DNA of 58,059 nt from an uncultured Lachnospiraceae bacterium (GTDB taxonomy: Bacteria > Bacillota > Clostridia > Lachnospirales > Lachnospiraceae): positions 1 to 58,059 of the forward strand of contig CAJTMC010000026.1 of assembly GCA_910577115.1 (NCBI GenBank), in the 5' to 3' direction. A program made the translations under genes and the position numbers. The notes beneath the pieces were generated by a model, which made no database searches, was not told the DNA's origin, and was given only the letters and a program-made list of their open reading frames with translations. This document shows, piece by piece, positions 40,221-49,119 of this stretch (the first letter of the stretch is position 1; every line of letters begins with the position of its first letter).

Positions 40221-41138
40221 ATGAGACATTTAATGAGACCGTTAGATTTCTCGGTTGAAGAGCTGAATCAGCTTTTTGTGCTTGCCGAGGATATCGAAAA
40301 AAATCCCGAAAAATATGCGCACAGCTGTGAGGGAAAAAAACTTGCGACCTGTTTTTATGAGCCAAGCACCCGTACCCGCCTGAGCTTTGAGACTGCAATG
40401 CTGAATTTAGGCGGATCCGTAATCGGATTTTCGGATGCCGGCAGCTCTTCCGCTTCTAAAGGCGAGAGCGTTTCGGACACAATCCGCGTGATATCCTGCT
40501 TTGCAGATATTTGTGCGATGCGCCATCCAAAAGAAGGAGCTCCTATGGTAGCCGCTTCTCATTCCACAATTCCTGTTATCAACGCAGGTGACGGCGGACA
40601 CCAGCATCCCACACAGACACTTACCGATCTTCTTACAATTCGCGCCATAAAAGGCAGACTGGATAATTTCACGATAGGTCTTTGCGGCGATTTAAAGTTT
40701 GGCCGCACCGTTCACTCTCTTATCAACGCACTTGTACGTTATGAAAATATCAATTTCGTATTTATCTCACCCGAAGAATTGACAATTCCTGATTATATTA
40801 TAGAAATGCTGCGTGAAAAGCAGATTCCGTTCCGGGAAGTGCGGAAATTAGAGGACGTCATGCCGGAGCTTGACATTTTATACATGACACGTGTACAGAA
40901 AGAGCGCTTCTTTAATGAGGAGGATTATGTACGCCTAAAAGATTACTACATTCTCGATACAGAAAAAATGGAGCTTGCCAAAGAGGATATGATTGTGCTG
41001 CATCCGCTTCCCCGTGTCAATGAGATTTCTGTTGAGGTTGACAGCGATCCCAGAGCCGTCTATTTCCGTCAGGTACAGTACGGCGTCTATGTGCGCATGG
41101 CGCTTTTGCTGACACTGCTCGAAATTACCGTATCATAA
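40221..41138 (+). CDS. pyrB: Aspartate carbamoyltransferase catalytic chain
   Basis: ATG 40221 is preceded by GGAGGATTAT; the frame runs on upstream into the leader and is rejected there. The protein has 305 residues. Carbamoyl-phosphate site: FYEPSTRTRLSFETAML. HPTQTLTDLLTI and VLHPLPRVNEISVEVD are aspartate-site loops. It makes carbamoyl-aspartate in pyrimidine synthesis. It is followed 30 nt later by pyrI, so the enzyme is the regulated class-B type. Confidence 0.97.
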   Translation: MRHLMRPLDFSVEELNQLFVLAEDIEKNPEKYAHSCEGKKLATCFYEPSTRTRLSFETAMLNLGGSVIGFSDAGSSSASKGESVSDTIRVISCFADICAMRHPKEGAPMVAASHSTIPVINAGDGGHQHPTQTLTDLLTIRAIKGRLDNFTIGLCGDLKFGRTVHSLINALVRYENINFVFISPEELTIPDYIIEMLREKQIPFREVRKLEDVMPELDILYMTRVQKERFFNEEDYVRLKDYYILDTEKMELAKEDMIVLHPLPRVNEISVEVDSDPRAVYFRQVQYGVYVRMALLLTLLEITVS

Positions 41139-41168
41139 ATTGTTAACGATATAGGAGGATTTGAAATC

Positions 41169-41615
41169 ATGTTAAATGTAGGACAAATTGAAGAAGGCTT
41201 TGTGCTTGACCATATCAAGGCGGGAAAAAGCCTTAGTATCTATAAGCATTTGGGATTAGACAAGCTTGACTGCACGGTTGCCATAATCAAAAATGCGCGA
41301 AGCAACAAAATGGGGAAAAAAGACATTTTGAAGGTTGAGTGCGACATCAACACCTTAAATCTGGATATTATCGGCTTTATTGACCATAGCATTACGGTTA
41401 ATGTCATCAAAAACCGCGAAATCGTTGAAAAGCTGCCACTCACGCTTCCAAAAGAAATCAAGAATGTCATAAAATGCAGAAATCCCCGTTGTATTACCTC
41501 AATCGAACAGGAACTTCCGCATATCTTTATGCTGACTGACGAAAAGAAGGCAATTTACCGTTGCAAATATTGTGAAGAGAAATATGGCAGCCGCGAGAAA
41601 GATGCGAAAATATAA
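41169..41615 (+). CDS. pyrI: Aspartate carbamoyltransferase regulatory chain
   Basis: The gene encodes 148 residues. The N-terminal allosteric domain (GFVLDHIKAGKSLSIYKHLGL) binds nucleotides. The C-terminal zinc domain has four Cys (CRNPRC...CKYC) that contact PyrB. AGGAGGATTTGAAATC precedes the ATG. It transmits CTP/UTP inhibition and ATP activation. It is followed directly by a terminator. Confidence 0.96.
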   Translation: MLNVGQIEEGFVLDHIKAGKSLSIYKHLGLDKLDCTVAIIKNARSNKMGKKDILKVECDINTLNLDIIGFIDHSITVNVIKNREIVEKLPLTLPKEIKNVIKCRNPRCITSIEQELPHIFMLTDEKKAIYRCKYCEEKYGSREKDAKI

Positions 41616-41622
41616 TCATGCA

Positions 41623-41663
41623 GGAAAAAAGAAGCTTCAAAAATCAGGGAAGCTTCTTTTTTC
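41623..41663. terminator. Bidirectional terminator between pyrI and the CobW-like gene
   Basis: AAAAAAGAAGCTTC and GAAGCTTCTTTTTTC form a 14-bp stem around AAAAATCAGG. A- and T-runs on both sides serve pyrI (plus) and the convergent gene (minus). Confidence 0.9.
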
Positions 41664-41682
41664 TCACATAATATATTCCAGT

Positions 41683-42615
41683 CTATGCAAAATTCAAAAT
41701 CTCATCTTTAGGCTTTTTTGTCGGTGATACACGCAATGCGTGAAGCACAGGCCCCTCACCGTTGTAGTCCTTCCAAAATTCTTTGTGGACTGTGGCTGTT
41801 ACCTCTACCCAGTCTTTATTTTCAAGCTCGCCGCACTTGTCATACTTGCAGGCGTACCCTAAAAATGCCATATCATCCGCACAGCAGGTCATTGCCATTC
41901 TTCCCGGAACAAAGTATGTGCCGCCGCTGTTTTCAGGCTTTAACACCATTGCCACAAAGGTAATTTTCTTTCCGATATACCGTTCCAAATGATCCATAGC
42001 ATCAAGATAAAAGATTCCATATCCATAATCGTCAAGCTTTAACTCCTCGTCTTTTAGGTCGTATGGCAAATCTTCTTCAAAAATTTGGCTTACCTCTCCG
42101 TTCTTGTCCTCAAAAATAATCTCCGCCTGCGGATTGACCGCCTTCACATTGCGTTTATAACTGCCCAGCTGATCAATCAGTCCGTCACAACGGTTAAAGA
42201 TAATAAGCTCTGACTTTCTAAGCATCTCCGCCAGTAAAGAACGCATGTTTGTATAGTAGTTTTGAAAAGTCGATGCATCAATAATCGTAATCTGCTGTTC
42301 CAGTCTCCAGTGCCACGGCATCCTGAGGTTTTTGAAATTCCACATTCCGTTGTACTCTATGATAATGCGTTCCGGCTTGTGCTTTTTCTCAAGCTCTATC
42401 ATTTTTGCGGAGGTCATCTCCTCTTCGTCCTCCACAAGCTCCACAACCGTATGGCTTCTTTTCAAAATATCGCTGTCATACTCTACTTCCCCCTCCTCGC
42501 AAAGAATCAGAAGCGTTGTTCCCTTTGTCTGAAAATAGGGCTGTGAAAGTGTGTAGGAAATAAATTCCGTTTTTCCGCTCTCCAAAAATCCATTAATAAT
42601 ATATACTGATTTCAT
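41683..42615 (-). CDS. CobW/P47K-like GTPase without the CxCC motif
   Basis: The gene encodes 310 residues. Walker A is GFLESGKTEF (about 9-18). RIIIEYNGMWN occupies the Walker B / switch region, and IIFNRCDG the base-binding NKxD place (here NRCD). The CxCC metal motif of COG0523 proteins is absent. The C-terminal 120 residues (FVPGRMAMTCCADDMAFLGYACKY, NKDWVEVTATVHKEFW) resemble the C-terminus of TIGR03943/DUF1980 proteins, which have a Cys-Cys pair. It lies 53 nt after the His-rich GTPase. Metal handling is inferred. Confidence 0.78.
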   Translation of the reverse strand: MKSVYIINGFLESGKTEFISYTLSQPYFQTKGTTLLILCEEGEVEYDSDILKRSHTVVELVEDEEEMTSAKMIELEKKHKPERIIIEYNGMWNFKNLRMPWHWRLEQQITIIDASTFQNYYTNMRSLLAEMLRKSELIIFNRCDGLIDQLGSYKRNVKAVNPQAEIIFEDKNGEVSQIFEEDLPYDLKDEELKLDDYGYGIFYLDAMDHLERYIGKKITFVAMVLKPENSGGTYFVPGRMAMTCCADDMAFLGYACKYDKCGELENKDWVEVTATVHKEFWKDYNGEGPVLHALRVSPTKKPKDEILNFA

Positions 42616-42668
42616 GACCGGCTCCTTTTTATTGTGACCTTTTATTGTAGTGTAATAAGAACGCTGAT

Positions 42669-43811
42669 TTACTTTGCAAACAGGGATTTTAAATTCTCTT
42701 CATTCAAATTAGAACCAATCACGCAAATCTTTCCTGTAACCTCAGGCGTTCCTTGGCGCACATTGCTCTCACCCGGCACGTAATCAAAATTCACCCATGT
42801 GCCGTCGCCTGCCGAAACCATACCCTTTGCCCTGAGAATTGCACCGTAAACCTTCTCATCCTCAAGCTTGTCAAGAATGTCTTCAATTTCTGCCTGTGCA
42901 TAAGCCGCAGGCGTCTCAAAGCCCCAGCTGGTGAACACCTCATCCGCATGATGATGGTGATGCTCATGATCGTTGCAGCCACATGTACAATCCTCACCGT
43001 GGTCATGATGATGCTCGTGATCGTGTTCCTCATGGTCATGATGATGCTCATGATCGTGGTGATGCTCATGGTCATGCTCATGCTCATAATCGTGGTGAGG
43101 CTCGTGATCATGATGATGTTCATGTCCGTGATCATGCTCCTCATGGTGATGCTCATGATCATGGTGGCGCTCATGTGCAGCAGCCACCTCCGCCATAAGC
43201 TCTGCCTCCAAATCCTTTGCATTCTCTATTGTATCAAGGATTTTCTTCCCTTCAAGCTTCTCCCAGGGAGTTGTAATAACCGTTGCCTTGTCATTGTGCT
43301 CTCGAATAATTTCAAGCACTGTGTTAAGCCTGCTCTCACTAATATCGGCAGTCCTGCTCAAAATAATCGTTCCTGCATGCTCAATCTGATTTAAGAAAAA
43401 CTCACCGAAATTCTTCGCATACATCTTACACTTATTTGCATCTACCACCACAACGGCGCTGTTCAGCGTAATTTCCGCCTCAGTATCCACATTCTGCACG
43501 GCTCTCATAACATCGGAAAGCTTGCCTACACCGGAAGGCTCAATTAAAATCCGCTCCGGATTGTATGTTTCAATCACTTCCTTGAGTGAGCTTCCAAAAT
43601 CACCTACAAGCGAACAGCAGATGCAGCCGGAATTCATCTCCTTAATCTCAACACCTGCCTCCTTTAAAAATCCGCCGTCAATGCCAATCTCGCCAAACTC
43701 ATTCTCAATCAGCACTACCTTCGAGGCATCAAGCGCCTCCTTTAAAAGCTTTTTAATCAATGTTGTTTTTCCTGCTCCCAAAAATCCCGAAAATATATCT
43801 ATCTTTGTCAT
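42669..43811 (-). CDS. His-rich CobW-family (COG0523) metal chaperone GTPase
   Basis: The gene encodes 380 residues. Walker A is GFLGAGKTTL. The CxCC metal site is in SGCICCSLVGDFG. RILIEPSGVGKLSDV is the switch, and LSRTADISE occupies the usual NKxD position. Residues about 213-290 are a long His/Asp/Glu stretch with over 40 His, ending in CTCGCNDHEHHHHH. CobW_C follows (VYGAILRAKGMVS). Such proteins load or store zinc, nickel or cobalt. The His run suggests storage or high-affinity capture. Its operon partner is the second GTPase. A Zur-type operator is not clearly seen. Confidence 0.9.
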   Translation of the reverse strand: MTKIDIFSGFLGAGKTTLIKKLLKEALDASKVVLIENEFGEIGIDGGFLKEAGVEIKEMNSGCICCSLVGDFGSSLKEVIETYNPERILIEPSGVGKLSDVMRAVQNVDTEAEITLNSAVVVVDANKCKMYAKNFGEFFLNQIEHAGTIILSRTADISESRLNTVLEIIREHNDKATVITTPWEKLEGKKILDTIENAKDLEAELMAEVAAAHERHHDHEHHHEEHDHGHEHHHDHEPHHDYEHEHDHEHHHDHEHHHDHEEHDHEHHHDHGEDCTCGCNDHEHHHHHADEVFTSWGFETPAAYAQAEIEDILDKLEDEKVYGAILRAKGMVSAGDGTWVNFDYVPGESNVRQGTPEVTGKICVIGSNLNEENLKSLFAK

Positions 43812-43943
43812 GGATATCCCATACTCCTTTCTAAGACTTCCCGTCTAACAGCTGTTAATTTATCTCTAATTTTTTATAATATCACAAACTTCTTTTCTTT
43901 TCCATAAACGTATCGTTAACTTTCGATTAAATAAAAATAAAAC

Positions 43944-44435
43944 CTATTTCTCCCGCGTAAACCATTCCAAATTCTGTGCCGCGATTTGCTCATAACGGTC
44001 GGCGCCGTCGCCTGTCCTCAGATACACATTCCGAATTCCCGCCTGTATAATCATGCGGGCGCACAGCGGACACGGCTTTGCCTTATGCACCGACAAATCG
44101 GCTGGATTGACACCCGCAAGATACAAATCAGCTCCTATCGTCTGTTCACGCGAGCAGTTTAAAAGTGCATTCGCCTCTGCATGTACGGCACGGCAGATTG
44201 CATATCCTTCTCCCTGGTGCATATCTTTCTGAATGCGCGGACATTCCCCGATATCGCAGCAGTTTTCAAACCCTCTGGGCGACCCGTTGTAGCCTGTGGA
44301 AATAACCGCATCGTCCTTCACAATCACAGCCCCGTATTTTCTTTTGATACAAGTACTTCTGTATGCAAAATTCTCCGCACAATTTAAATACGCGTCAACC
44401 TTTGATATGCGTTTGTTGTTCTCCGGTTTAACCAT
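43944..44435 (-). CDS. Deoxycytidylate deaminase
   Basis: The gene encodes 163 residues with GGGGGGCTTAT before ATG 44435. The zinc motif is AVHAEANALLNC (His-Ala-Glu) and PCPLCAR (Cys-x2-Cys). KRKYGAVIVKDDAVISTGYNGSPRG is typical of the dCMP deaminase/ComEB family. It supplies dUMP for thymidylate synthesis. It is 22 nt downstream of the trypsin-like protease gene. Confidence 0.93.
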   Translation of the reverse strand: MVKPENNKRISKVDAYLNCAENFAYRSTCIKRKYGAVIVKDDAVISTGYNGSPRGFENCCDIGECPRIQKDMHQGEGYAICRAVHAEANALLNCSREQTIGADLYLAGVNPADLSVHKAKPCPLCARMIIQAGIRNVYLRTGDGADRYEQIAAQNLEWFTREK

Positions 44436-44457
44436 ATAAGCCCCCCTATGCTGCTTC

Positions 44458-45276
44458 TCATCTGTTCAGATTATCATACTCGTCCGCTATCAGTGCCACG
44501 GGAAGACTGTAGGAAACCTCTGCCTCTCTGACTTCGGCATTCTCGGCAACTTCGCCTCCCGAAATCATTCCCAAAAGCCTGCCGCCTATGTCAAACACAC
44601 CGCCTCCCGACATTCCTGCCTTCGAATAGCAGTTTGTCTTTAAAACATTGGTGTTAAAAACAGGCTCATAGCCCACTCCCAAAATTGTTCCGGTTGAAAA
44701 GTGCTCCTTATTTCCACTTAAATCCGCACCAATCTGTAACACGGACTGTTCTGCGGGCGCATCTGCCTTGTCCACAGGAACCGCCTCATAGATATCCCGC
44801 AGGATATTCGCAGTCACATTTTTATCGTCTATCTTTAAAAATCCAATATCATACTGCTGAGAATACCCAATAATCTCAGCAGCCGCACTTTCCTCATCAC
44901 AAAACGTCACCTGCGCCTTGACATCTTTCATAAGCAAGTGCCTGCTTGATACAATCACAATACTGTCATCCTTTATTTTCCAAACGATACCACTGCCGGC
45001 AGCGTCCTTTACCACTACCTTTACAATACTCCGCCTTGCGAGCTGATATACTACCTGCATCCCTACATCCTCCAATTGGTGTCCGTCCGTAAGATTCGAC
45101 AAGACCCCCACATGTATTCCCGATATAAGCATTCCACTATAAAAGCCGTCCTTTGATGCCGTATTTAAAATCATTGCTTCTGCTAAACAAATGGCAGCAG
45201 CAGCCACAAAAATCAGTCTCTTTAAAAGCTGCTTCACGTTCCTCCTCCACCTTGTCCCTACTTTCAGCCTATCCAT
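44458..45276 (-). CDS. Membrane-anchored trypsin-like serine protease
   Basis: The gene encodes 272 residues. An N-terminal membrane helix (LIFVAAAAICLAEAMILNTAS) is followed by a chymotrypsin-fold domain. The triad candidates are His in VIVSSRHLL, Asp in QQYDIGFLKID and Ser in AGMSGGGVFD. GSGIVWKIKDDSIVIVSS is the DegP-like strand. No PDZ domain follows, so it is shorter than HtrA. It acts outside the membrane, with unknown substrate. Confidence 0.87.
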   Translation of the reverse strand: MDRLKVGTRWRRNVKQLLKRLIFVAAAAICLAEAMILNTASKDGFYSGMLISGIHVGVLSNLTDGHQLEDVGMQVVYQLARRSIVKVVVKDAAGSGIVWKIKDDSIVIVSSRHLLMKDVKAQVTFCDEESAAAEIIGYSQQYDIGFLKIDDKNVTANILRDIYEAVPVDKADAPAEQSVLQIGADLSGNKEHFSTGTILGVGYEPVFNTNVLKTNCYSKAGMSGGGVFDIGGRLLGMISGGEVAENAEVREAEVSYSLPVALIADEYDNLNR

Positions 45277-45518
45277 TCCTATTATATTTAATCAGCAAAC
45301 GATAGTCAACAGTGTTCCTACTTTAATACATTAATCTACTAACGCTATATAGAAAAAACAGATATGAAAAACAAGAATGCCTTCCACATCTGCTTCTTAC
45401 GCTTAATTCTCCTTTAACCCAACCTGCAGGATAACTGCTCTGGCTGATACAAGCCCCATTACATTAGGCCATCCCTTCCCGTAAAAGCCCTTTGTAATCC
45501 TCCTATTGCTTCATTTGA

Positions 45519-46328
45519 TTAAAACCTTCCAAGCTGCCAAAACGCAACTGCACTTGCCGCCGCTACATTCAGGGAATCAACGCCATATGCCATCGGTATC
45601 CGCACCGTATAGTCACATTCTGCTATCGTATCAGCAGCAAGGCCGTCCCCCTCTGTGCCAAGCACAATCGCCAGTTTTTCTTCCCGCATCAGCTGTGGCG
45701 AATCAATCCTGACCGAGTCCTCCTTTAATGCCATTGCCACTGTCGTAAATCCCATATTGTGCAATTCCCTGATTCCGTTTTCTTTTTCCAAAAATGCCCA
45801 CGGAATTTGGAATACAGTTCCCATACTGACTCTGATAGAGCGACGGTACAAGGGATTACTGCTTGCCGGTGTCAGCAATATGCCATCCATATTGAGTGCT
45901 GCCGCCGAACGAAAGATTGCGCCGACATTTGTGGGATTCATTATATTTTCAAGTACTGCAATCCGACGCACCCCCGCGCACACTTCCGAAACCGTCTTTC
46001 GCTTAGGACGTTGCATTGCACACAGCATTCCCCGCGTCAATTTAAATCCTGTCAGTTGTGTCAATACATCAAACTCAGCCGTATAAACAGGAATATCCCC
46101 ACAACGCCTGATAATCTCCTTCCCTTCTCCCTCAATATGCCTTTTCTCCACCAATATTGATACGGGAACACATCCGGCGTCAAGCGCCCTCTCAATTACT
46201 TTGGGACTTTCTGCAATAAACATTCCCTTTTCCGGTTCGTGACGGTTTAAAAGCTGCCCTTCACTCAATCTCGCATACACATCAAGCTGCAATGCGCCAA
46301 AATCCGTTATCTCTATAATATTGGGCAT
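45519..46328 (-). CDS. SpoU/TrmH-family RNA methyltransferase
   Basis: The gene encodes 269 residues. An N-terminal substrate-binding part (FIAESPKVIERALDAGCVPVSILVE) is followed by the SPOUT knot: motif 1 NPTNVGAIFRSAAALN, motif 2 AIVLGTEGDGLA, motif 3 IPMAYGVDSLNVAAASAVAFW. It transfers methyl to a ribose 2'-OH of rRNA or tRNA; the site is not known. A 240-bp region upstream of the neighbouring protease gene (45277-45518) lies downstream of it and has nothing recognisable. Confidence 0.9.
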   Translation of the reverse strand: MPNIIEITDFGALQLDVYARLSEGQLLNRHEPEKGMFIAESPKVIERALDAGCVPVSILVEKRHIEGEGKEIIRRCGDIPVYTAEFDVLTQLTGFKLTRGMLCAMQRPKRKTVSEVCAGVRRIAVLENIMNPTNVGAIFRSAAALNMDGILLTPASSNPLYRRSIRVSMGTVFQIPWAFLEKENGIRELHNMGFTTVAMALKEDSVRIDSPQLMREEKLAIVLGTEGDGLAADTIAECDYTVRIPMAYGVDSLNVAAASAVAFWQLGRF

Positions 46329-46380
46329 AGCATTCTAATACCTTTCTTCATTGCATTTGCAAAATCCTATGTACAAATAT

Positions 46381-46758
46381 TTATATGCCAAAATCATATT
46401 TCTTTGCGCGCTCTCTATCCCGATACTCATGTTTTTCATAATATCCAATCAAACTACCGTCATCATCGCGCAGCGCGACCATATACACGTCTTTGTTTTC
46501 CTTTTCATTATATAAAGTATAAATCATATTATGCTCTGTGCTTTGGGCAAACCACAAAACAACCTTCTTTATCATCTCGACCGATTGCGGATTATGACAG
46601 TCCAGCAGGCTTTTCCCCACAAGAGCCTGTCCGCCCCTTTTCTCATATCGCATTACCGCAGCCGGATTCATGTAAACAATCTCATGCTCCAAATTACAAA
46701 TAACAACCGCGCATCTGTCCTGATCGATAATACTCTTAAAATACTTTGATAACTCCAT
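46381..46758 (-). CDS. Single PAS-domain protein
   Basis: The gene encodes 125 residues. DRCAVVICNLEHEIVYMNPAAV...GKSLLDCHNPQSVEMIKKV...YMVALRDDDGSLIGYYEKHEY is a complete PAS fold without an attached kinase or cyclase. It may be a stand-alone sensor or binding subunit. GGAGAGG lies upstream of ATG 46758, and the rnpB terminator is 20 nt farther. Confidence 0.88.
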   Translation of the reverse strand: MELSKYFKSIIDQDRCAVVICNLEHEIVYMNPAAVMRYEKRGGQALVGKSLLDCHNPQSVEMIKKVVLWFAQSTEHNMIYTLYNEKENKDVYMVALRDDDGSLIGYYEKHEYRDRERAKKYDFGI

Positions 46759-46777
46759 GACCTCTCCTCCACATACA

Positions 46778-46807
46778 ACAAAAAATCCCGTTTTTCTTTT
46801 TGGGATT
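46778..46807 (-). terminator. Terminator of rnpB
   Basis: On the minus strand AATCCC (46802-46807 on plus as GGGATT) pairs with GGGATT (46784-46789), followed by TTTTTTG. Confidence 0.8.
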
Positions 46808-46830
46808 CGTTATTTCATAAAAACAAATAC

Positions 46831-47225
46831 TGCCACCGCAGCGATAAGCCGGGTTATGTCATCGTACATGCACGATTGTGCATTCGCACGAAGAATGATC
46901 ATCTATCTAGGACTGCCGTTGCCAACAGCCTCAAGCGACCTACCTGAAAGCAGATCGGGCAAATCTGCTGCTCTCTGTTTGGTCTTGCTCCGGATGGGGT
47001 TTACATGTGCCCTCCTCGTTACCTCGGAGGCGGTGGTCTCTTACACCGCCATTCCACCCTTACCAAAGAAGCTCCGCATAAACGGGCATTCTTGGCGGTA
47101 TATTTCTGTTGCACTAGCCTTAGAGTCACCTCTACCGGACGTTATCCGGCATCCTGCCCTATGGAGCCCGGACTTTCCTCACCTTCCGCATTCTGCGAAA
47201 GCCGCGATCATTTGCCACAGTGGCA
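46831..47225 (-). ncRNA. rnpB: RNase P RNA, class A
   Basis: About 395 nt. The 5' conserved block GAGGAAAGTCCGGGCTCC and the 3' block ACATAACCCGGCTTA are present, as are AGGGTGGAATGGCGGTGTAA (CR-II/III region), GTAAACCCCATCCGGAGCAAG and CTAGATAGATGATCATTC. P1 is formed by TGCCAC (5' end 47225) and GTGGCA (46831-46836 on plus). It is the catalytic RNA that removes tRNA 5' leaders. A class A form (P6/P15-17 type) is usual for Clostridia. Confidence 0.97.
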
Positions 47226-47241
47226 TATTGTCAAAACATCT

Positions 47242-47373
47242 TTATTTTTCTGCCCACATTTTTAAATCTTTTACCATACCGGAACCATTATTTCCCGTAC
47301 GGTAAGCCATACCGGTAACATAAAAAACAAGAACCAAAATTTGCGCCGCACATCGTTTTAACAACTTTTTCAT
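47242..47373 (-). CDS. 43-residue membrane peptide
   Basis: ATG 47373 has a perfect AGGAGG 9 nt upstream. The frame has 43 codons: MKKLLKRCAAQILVLVFYVT, then GMAYRTGNNGSGMVKDLKMW, AEK, stop TAA. A basic N-terminus and one hydrophobic helix suggest a membrane peptide. It lies in the gap between the TGS/uridine-kinase gene (14 nt upstream) and rnpB. The function is unknown. Confidence 0.6.
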   Translation of the reverse strand: MKKLLKRCAAQILVLVFYVTGMAYRTGNNGSGMVKDLKMWAEK

Positions 47374-47386
47374 TCAAATTGTCCTC

Positions 47387-49069
47387 CTATACTTTAAAGC
47401 AGCTGCCTCCTACAAACTCCCTGACAATCGAGTTTTTAGGCAGCTCCTCCGTACTGACGCCCAAAAAATAGCTTAAAAACCGCAAAAGACGTACCGCCTC
47501 AAAATACTCCGGCTCGCCCTTTTCAATATTGTAAAGCAACGGCTCCGCAAACTGCTTTAACACCGCAAGCTCATAAATCATCGCCGAATTAAACATCGCA
47601 TCCGCACTCTCCTGAAACGGAAAGATATTCTCCTCCTCGCCCTTTCGTACCGACGGCCACATATGTATCGTGCGCTTCGCCGTAGCGCCGCGCGTCCGCG
47701 CGTCCCGCACCATTCTTCTAAGAAGCCTTCCATCCGTCGTCGGAATCCGGTTGTGCTCGTCAATATTGAGCGAAGTAAGCGCACTAATATAAATCTTGTA
47801 CTTACTCTCGGCAGGAAGCGCATAGGACATCTTGTCATTCAGTCCATGTATGCCTTCAATCACAAGCACATCATCTGCTCCAAGCTGCTTATAATTCCCC
47901 TTGTACTCACGCTTTCCCGTAACAAAGTTAAAGGTCGGAAGCTCCACCCGCTCCCCTGCAAGAAGCTTCAACATATCCTCGTTAAACTTCTTTATGTCAA
48001 TCGCCTCAAGGCACTCAAAATCATAGTCCCCGTTTGGCTGCCTCGGCGTCTTTTCCCTGTCTACGAAATAATCGTCCACCGCTATCGGATGCGGCACAAG
48101 GCCATATGTCTTAAGCTGTACGGAAAGCCTGTATGAAAAGGTCGTTTTCCCCGATGAGGAAGGCCCTGCAATCATCACAAACTTGATGCCGCCCCTTGAC
48201 ACAATATCCGACGCAATCTCGCTGATGCGCCTTTCCTGAAGCGCCTCCTGCACAAGCACAAGCTCGTTAAACCGTCCTGCGCGAATCTCGTCATTCAAGT
48301 CGGCCACCGTATCAACGCCAAGCTTTTCTCCCCAGTCCGACGCAATCGACATCGCATGGAACAGCTTTGGCAGCGGCTTAAATTCTCCCAGCACGTCCGG
48401 ATTATTTTTTTCAGGGAGAATCAGCATAAAGCCGTCCTCATATTTCTGTAAGTCAAAATGCTTCACATACCCCGTACTTGGCAGCATATAGCCATAATAA
48501 TAGTCCCTGTAACCGTCAAGATTGTACACATTAACTGTTGAACTGCCTCTGTATTTAAAAAGATTGACCTTATCCTCCATTTTCTGCTCGCCAAAGATTG
48601 CATTTGCCTCCTCAAGCGGCATGGAACGCTTGATAACATACAAATCCTTTCTGATGTACTCCTGCATTTTCGCCTTGATCTGCTCCACCAGCGCATCTGT
48701 CACCTCAAAGTCGCCCTTTTTAGAGCAGTAAAGTCCGTTTCCGATTGCAAACTCAACCCGAATCTTCTCAACCTTATTTGCCCCTACTACCTCATGGATT
48801 GCCTTCATCAGAATAAGAACTGCTGTTCTGTTGTAGGTCTTGTGTCCTGTATCATCCGTAAGCGTCAGAAACTCAACTGTGCAATCCTGATCTACCTTTT
48901 TAAACAGCTCCCGAATCTTACCGTTTCTCACTGCAAGCGCGATCTGATATGGATAATCCTTCTGATAAATTCTTGCGATTTCCCCAAACGTAATCCCTGC
49001 AGGATACTCTCTTGTCTTATCTCCTACCGTTACAAAAAAACTGTTTTTATTTTCTTTTTTTCCGTCCAT
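47387..49069 (-). CDS. TGS-domain nucleoside (uridine) kinase
   Basis: The gene encodes 560 residues. The N-terminal TGS domain (TREYPAGITFGEIARIYQKDY) and ThrRS-like second domain (about 90-250) are followed by a uridine kinase domain with Walker A GPSSSGKTTF, VDDYFVDREKTPRQPNGDYDFE and EGIHGLND. This fusion is widespread in Clostridia and annotated as uridine kinase. The role of the synthetase-like half is unknown; it may bind tRNA or a ribosome-related ligand. It is translated upstream of the 43-residue peptide. Confidence 0.92.
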   Translation of the reverse strand: MDGKKENKNSFFVTVGDKTREYPAGITFGEIARIYQKDYPYQIALAVRNGKIRELFKKVDQDCTVEFLTLTDDTGHKTYNRTAVLILMKAIHEVVGANKVEKIRVEFAIGNGLYCSKKGDFEVTDALVEQIKAKMQEYIRKDLYVIKRSMPLEEANAIFGEQKMEDKVNLFKYRGSSTVNVYNLDGYRDYYYGYMLPSTGYVKHFDLQKYEDGFMLILPEKNNPDVLGEFKPLPKLFHAMSIASDWGEKLGVDTVADLNDEIRAGRFNELVLVQEALQERRISEIASDIVSRGGIKFVMIAGPSSSGKTTFSYRLSVQLKTYGLVPHPIAVDDYFVDREKTPRQPNGDYDFECLEAIDIKKFNEDMLKLLAGERVELPTFNFVTGKREYKGNYKQLGADDVLVIEGIHGLNDKMSYALPAESKYKIYISALTSLNIDEHNRIPTTDGRLLRRMVRDARTRGATAKRTIHMWPSVRKGEEENIFPFQESADAMFNSAMIYELAVLKQFAEPLLYNIEKGEPEYFEAVRLLRFLSYFLGVSTEELPKNSIVREFVGGSCFKV

Positions 49070-49119
49070 AGCCTTACCCCTCTTATTTATTCGCCAAACA
49101 CCGGCGCACTTTGTATATC

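Noticed and set aside
42753..43394. 213-residue Met/Val-rich plus-strand frame
   Set aside because: It is the complement of the His-rich stretch of the CobW-family gene; the composition is an artefact of CAT/CAC repeats.
43812..43943. ATCG-N8-CGAT palindrome upstream of the His-rich GTPase as a Zur box
   Set aside because: The match to known Zur or Fur operators is too poor to claim from one site.
45277..45518. Small genes or RNA between the protease and methyltransferase genes
   Set aside because: No frame with a ribosome binding site and no stable structure beyond a weak CAGAT/ATCTG repeat.
46757..47305. 182-residue plus-strand open frame
   Set aside because: It is antisense to RNase P RNA, which explains the conserved sequence; no ribosome binding site.
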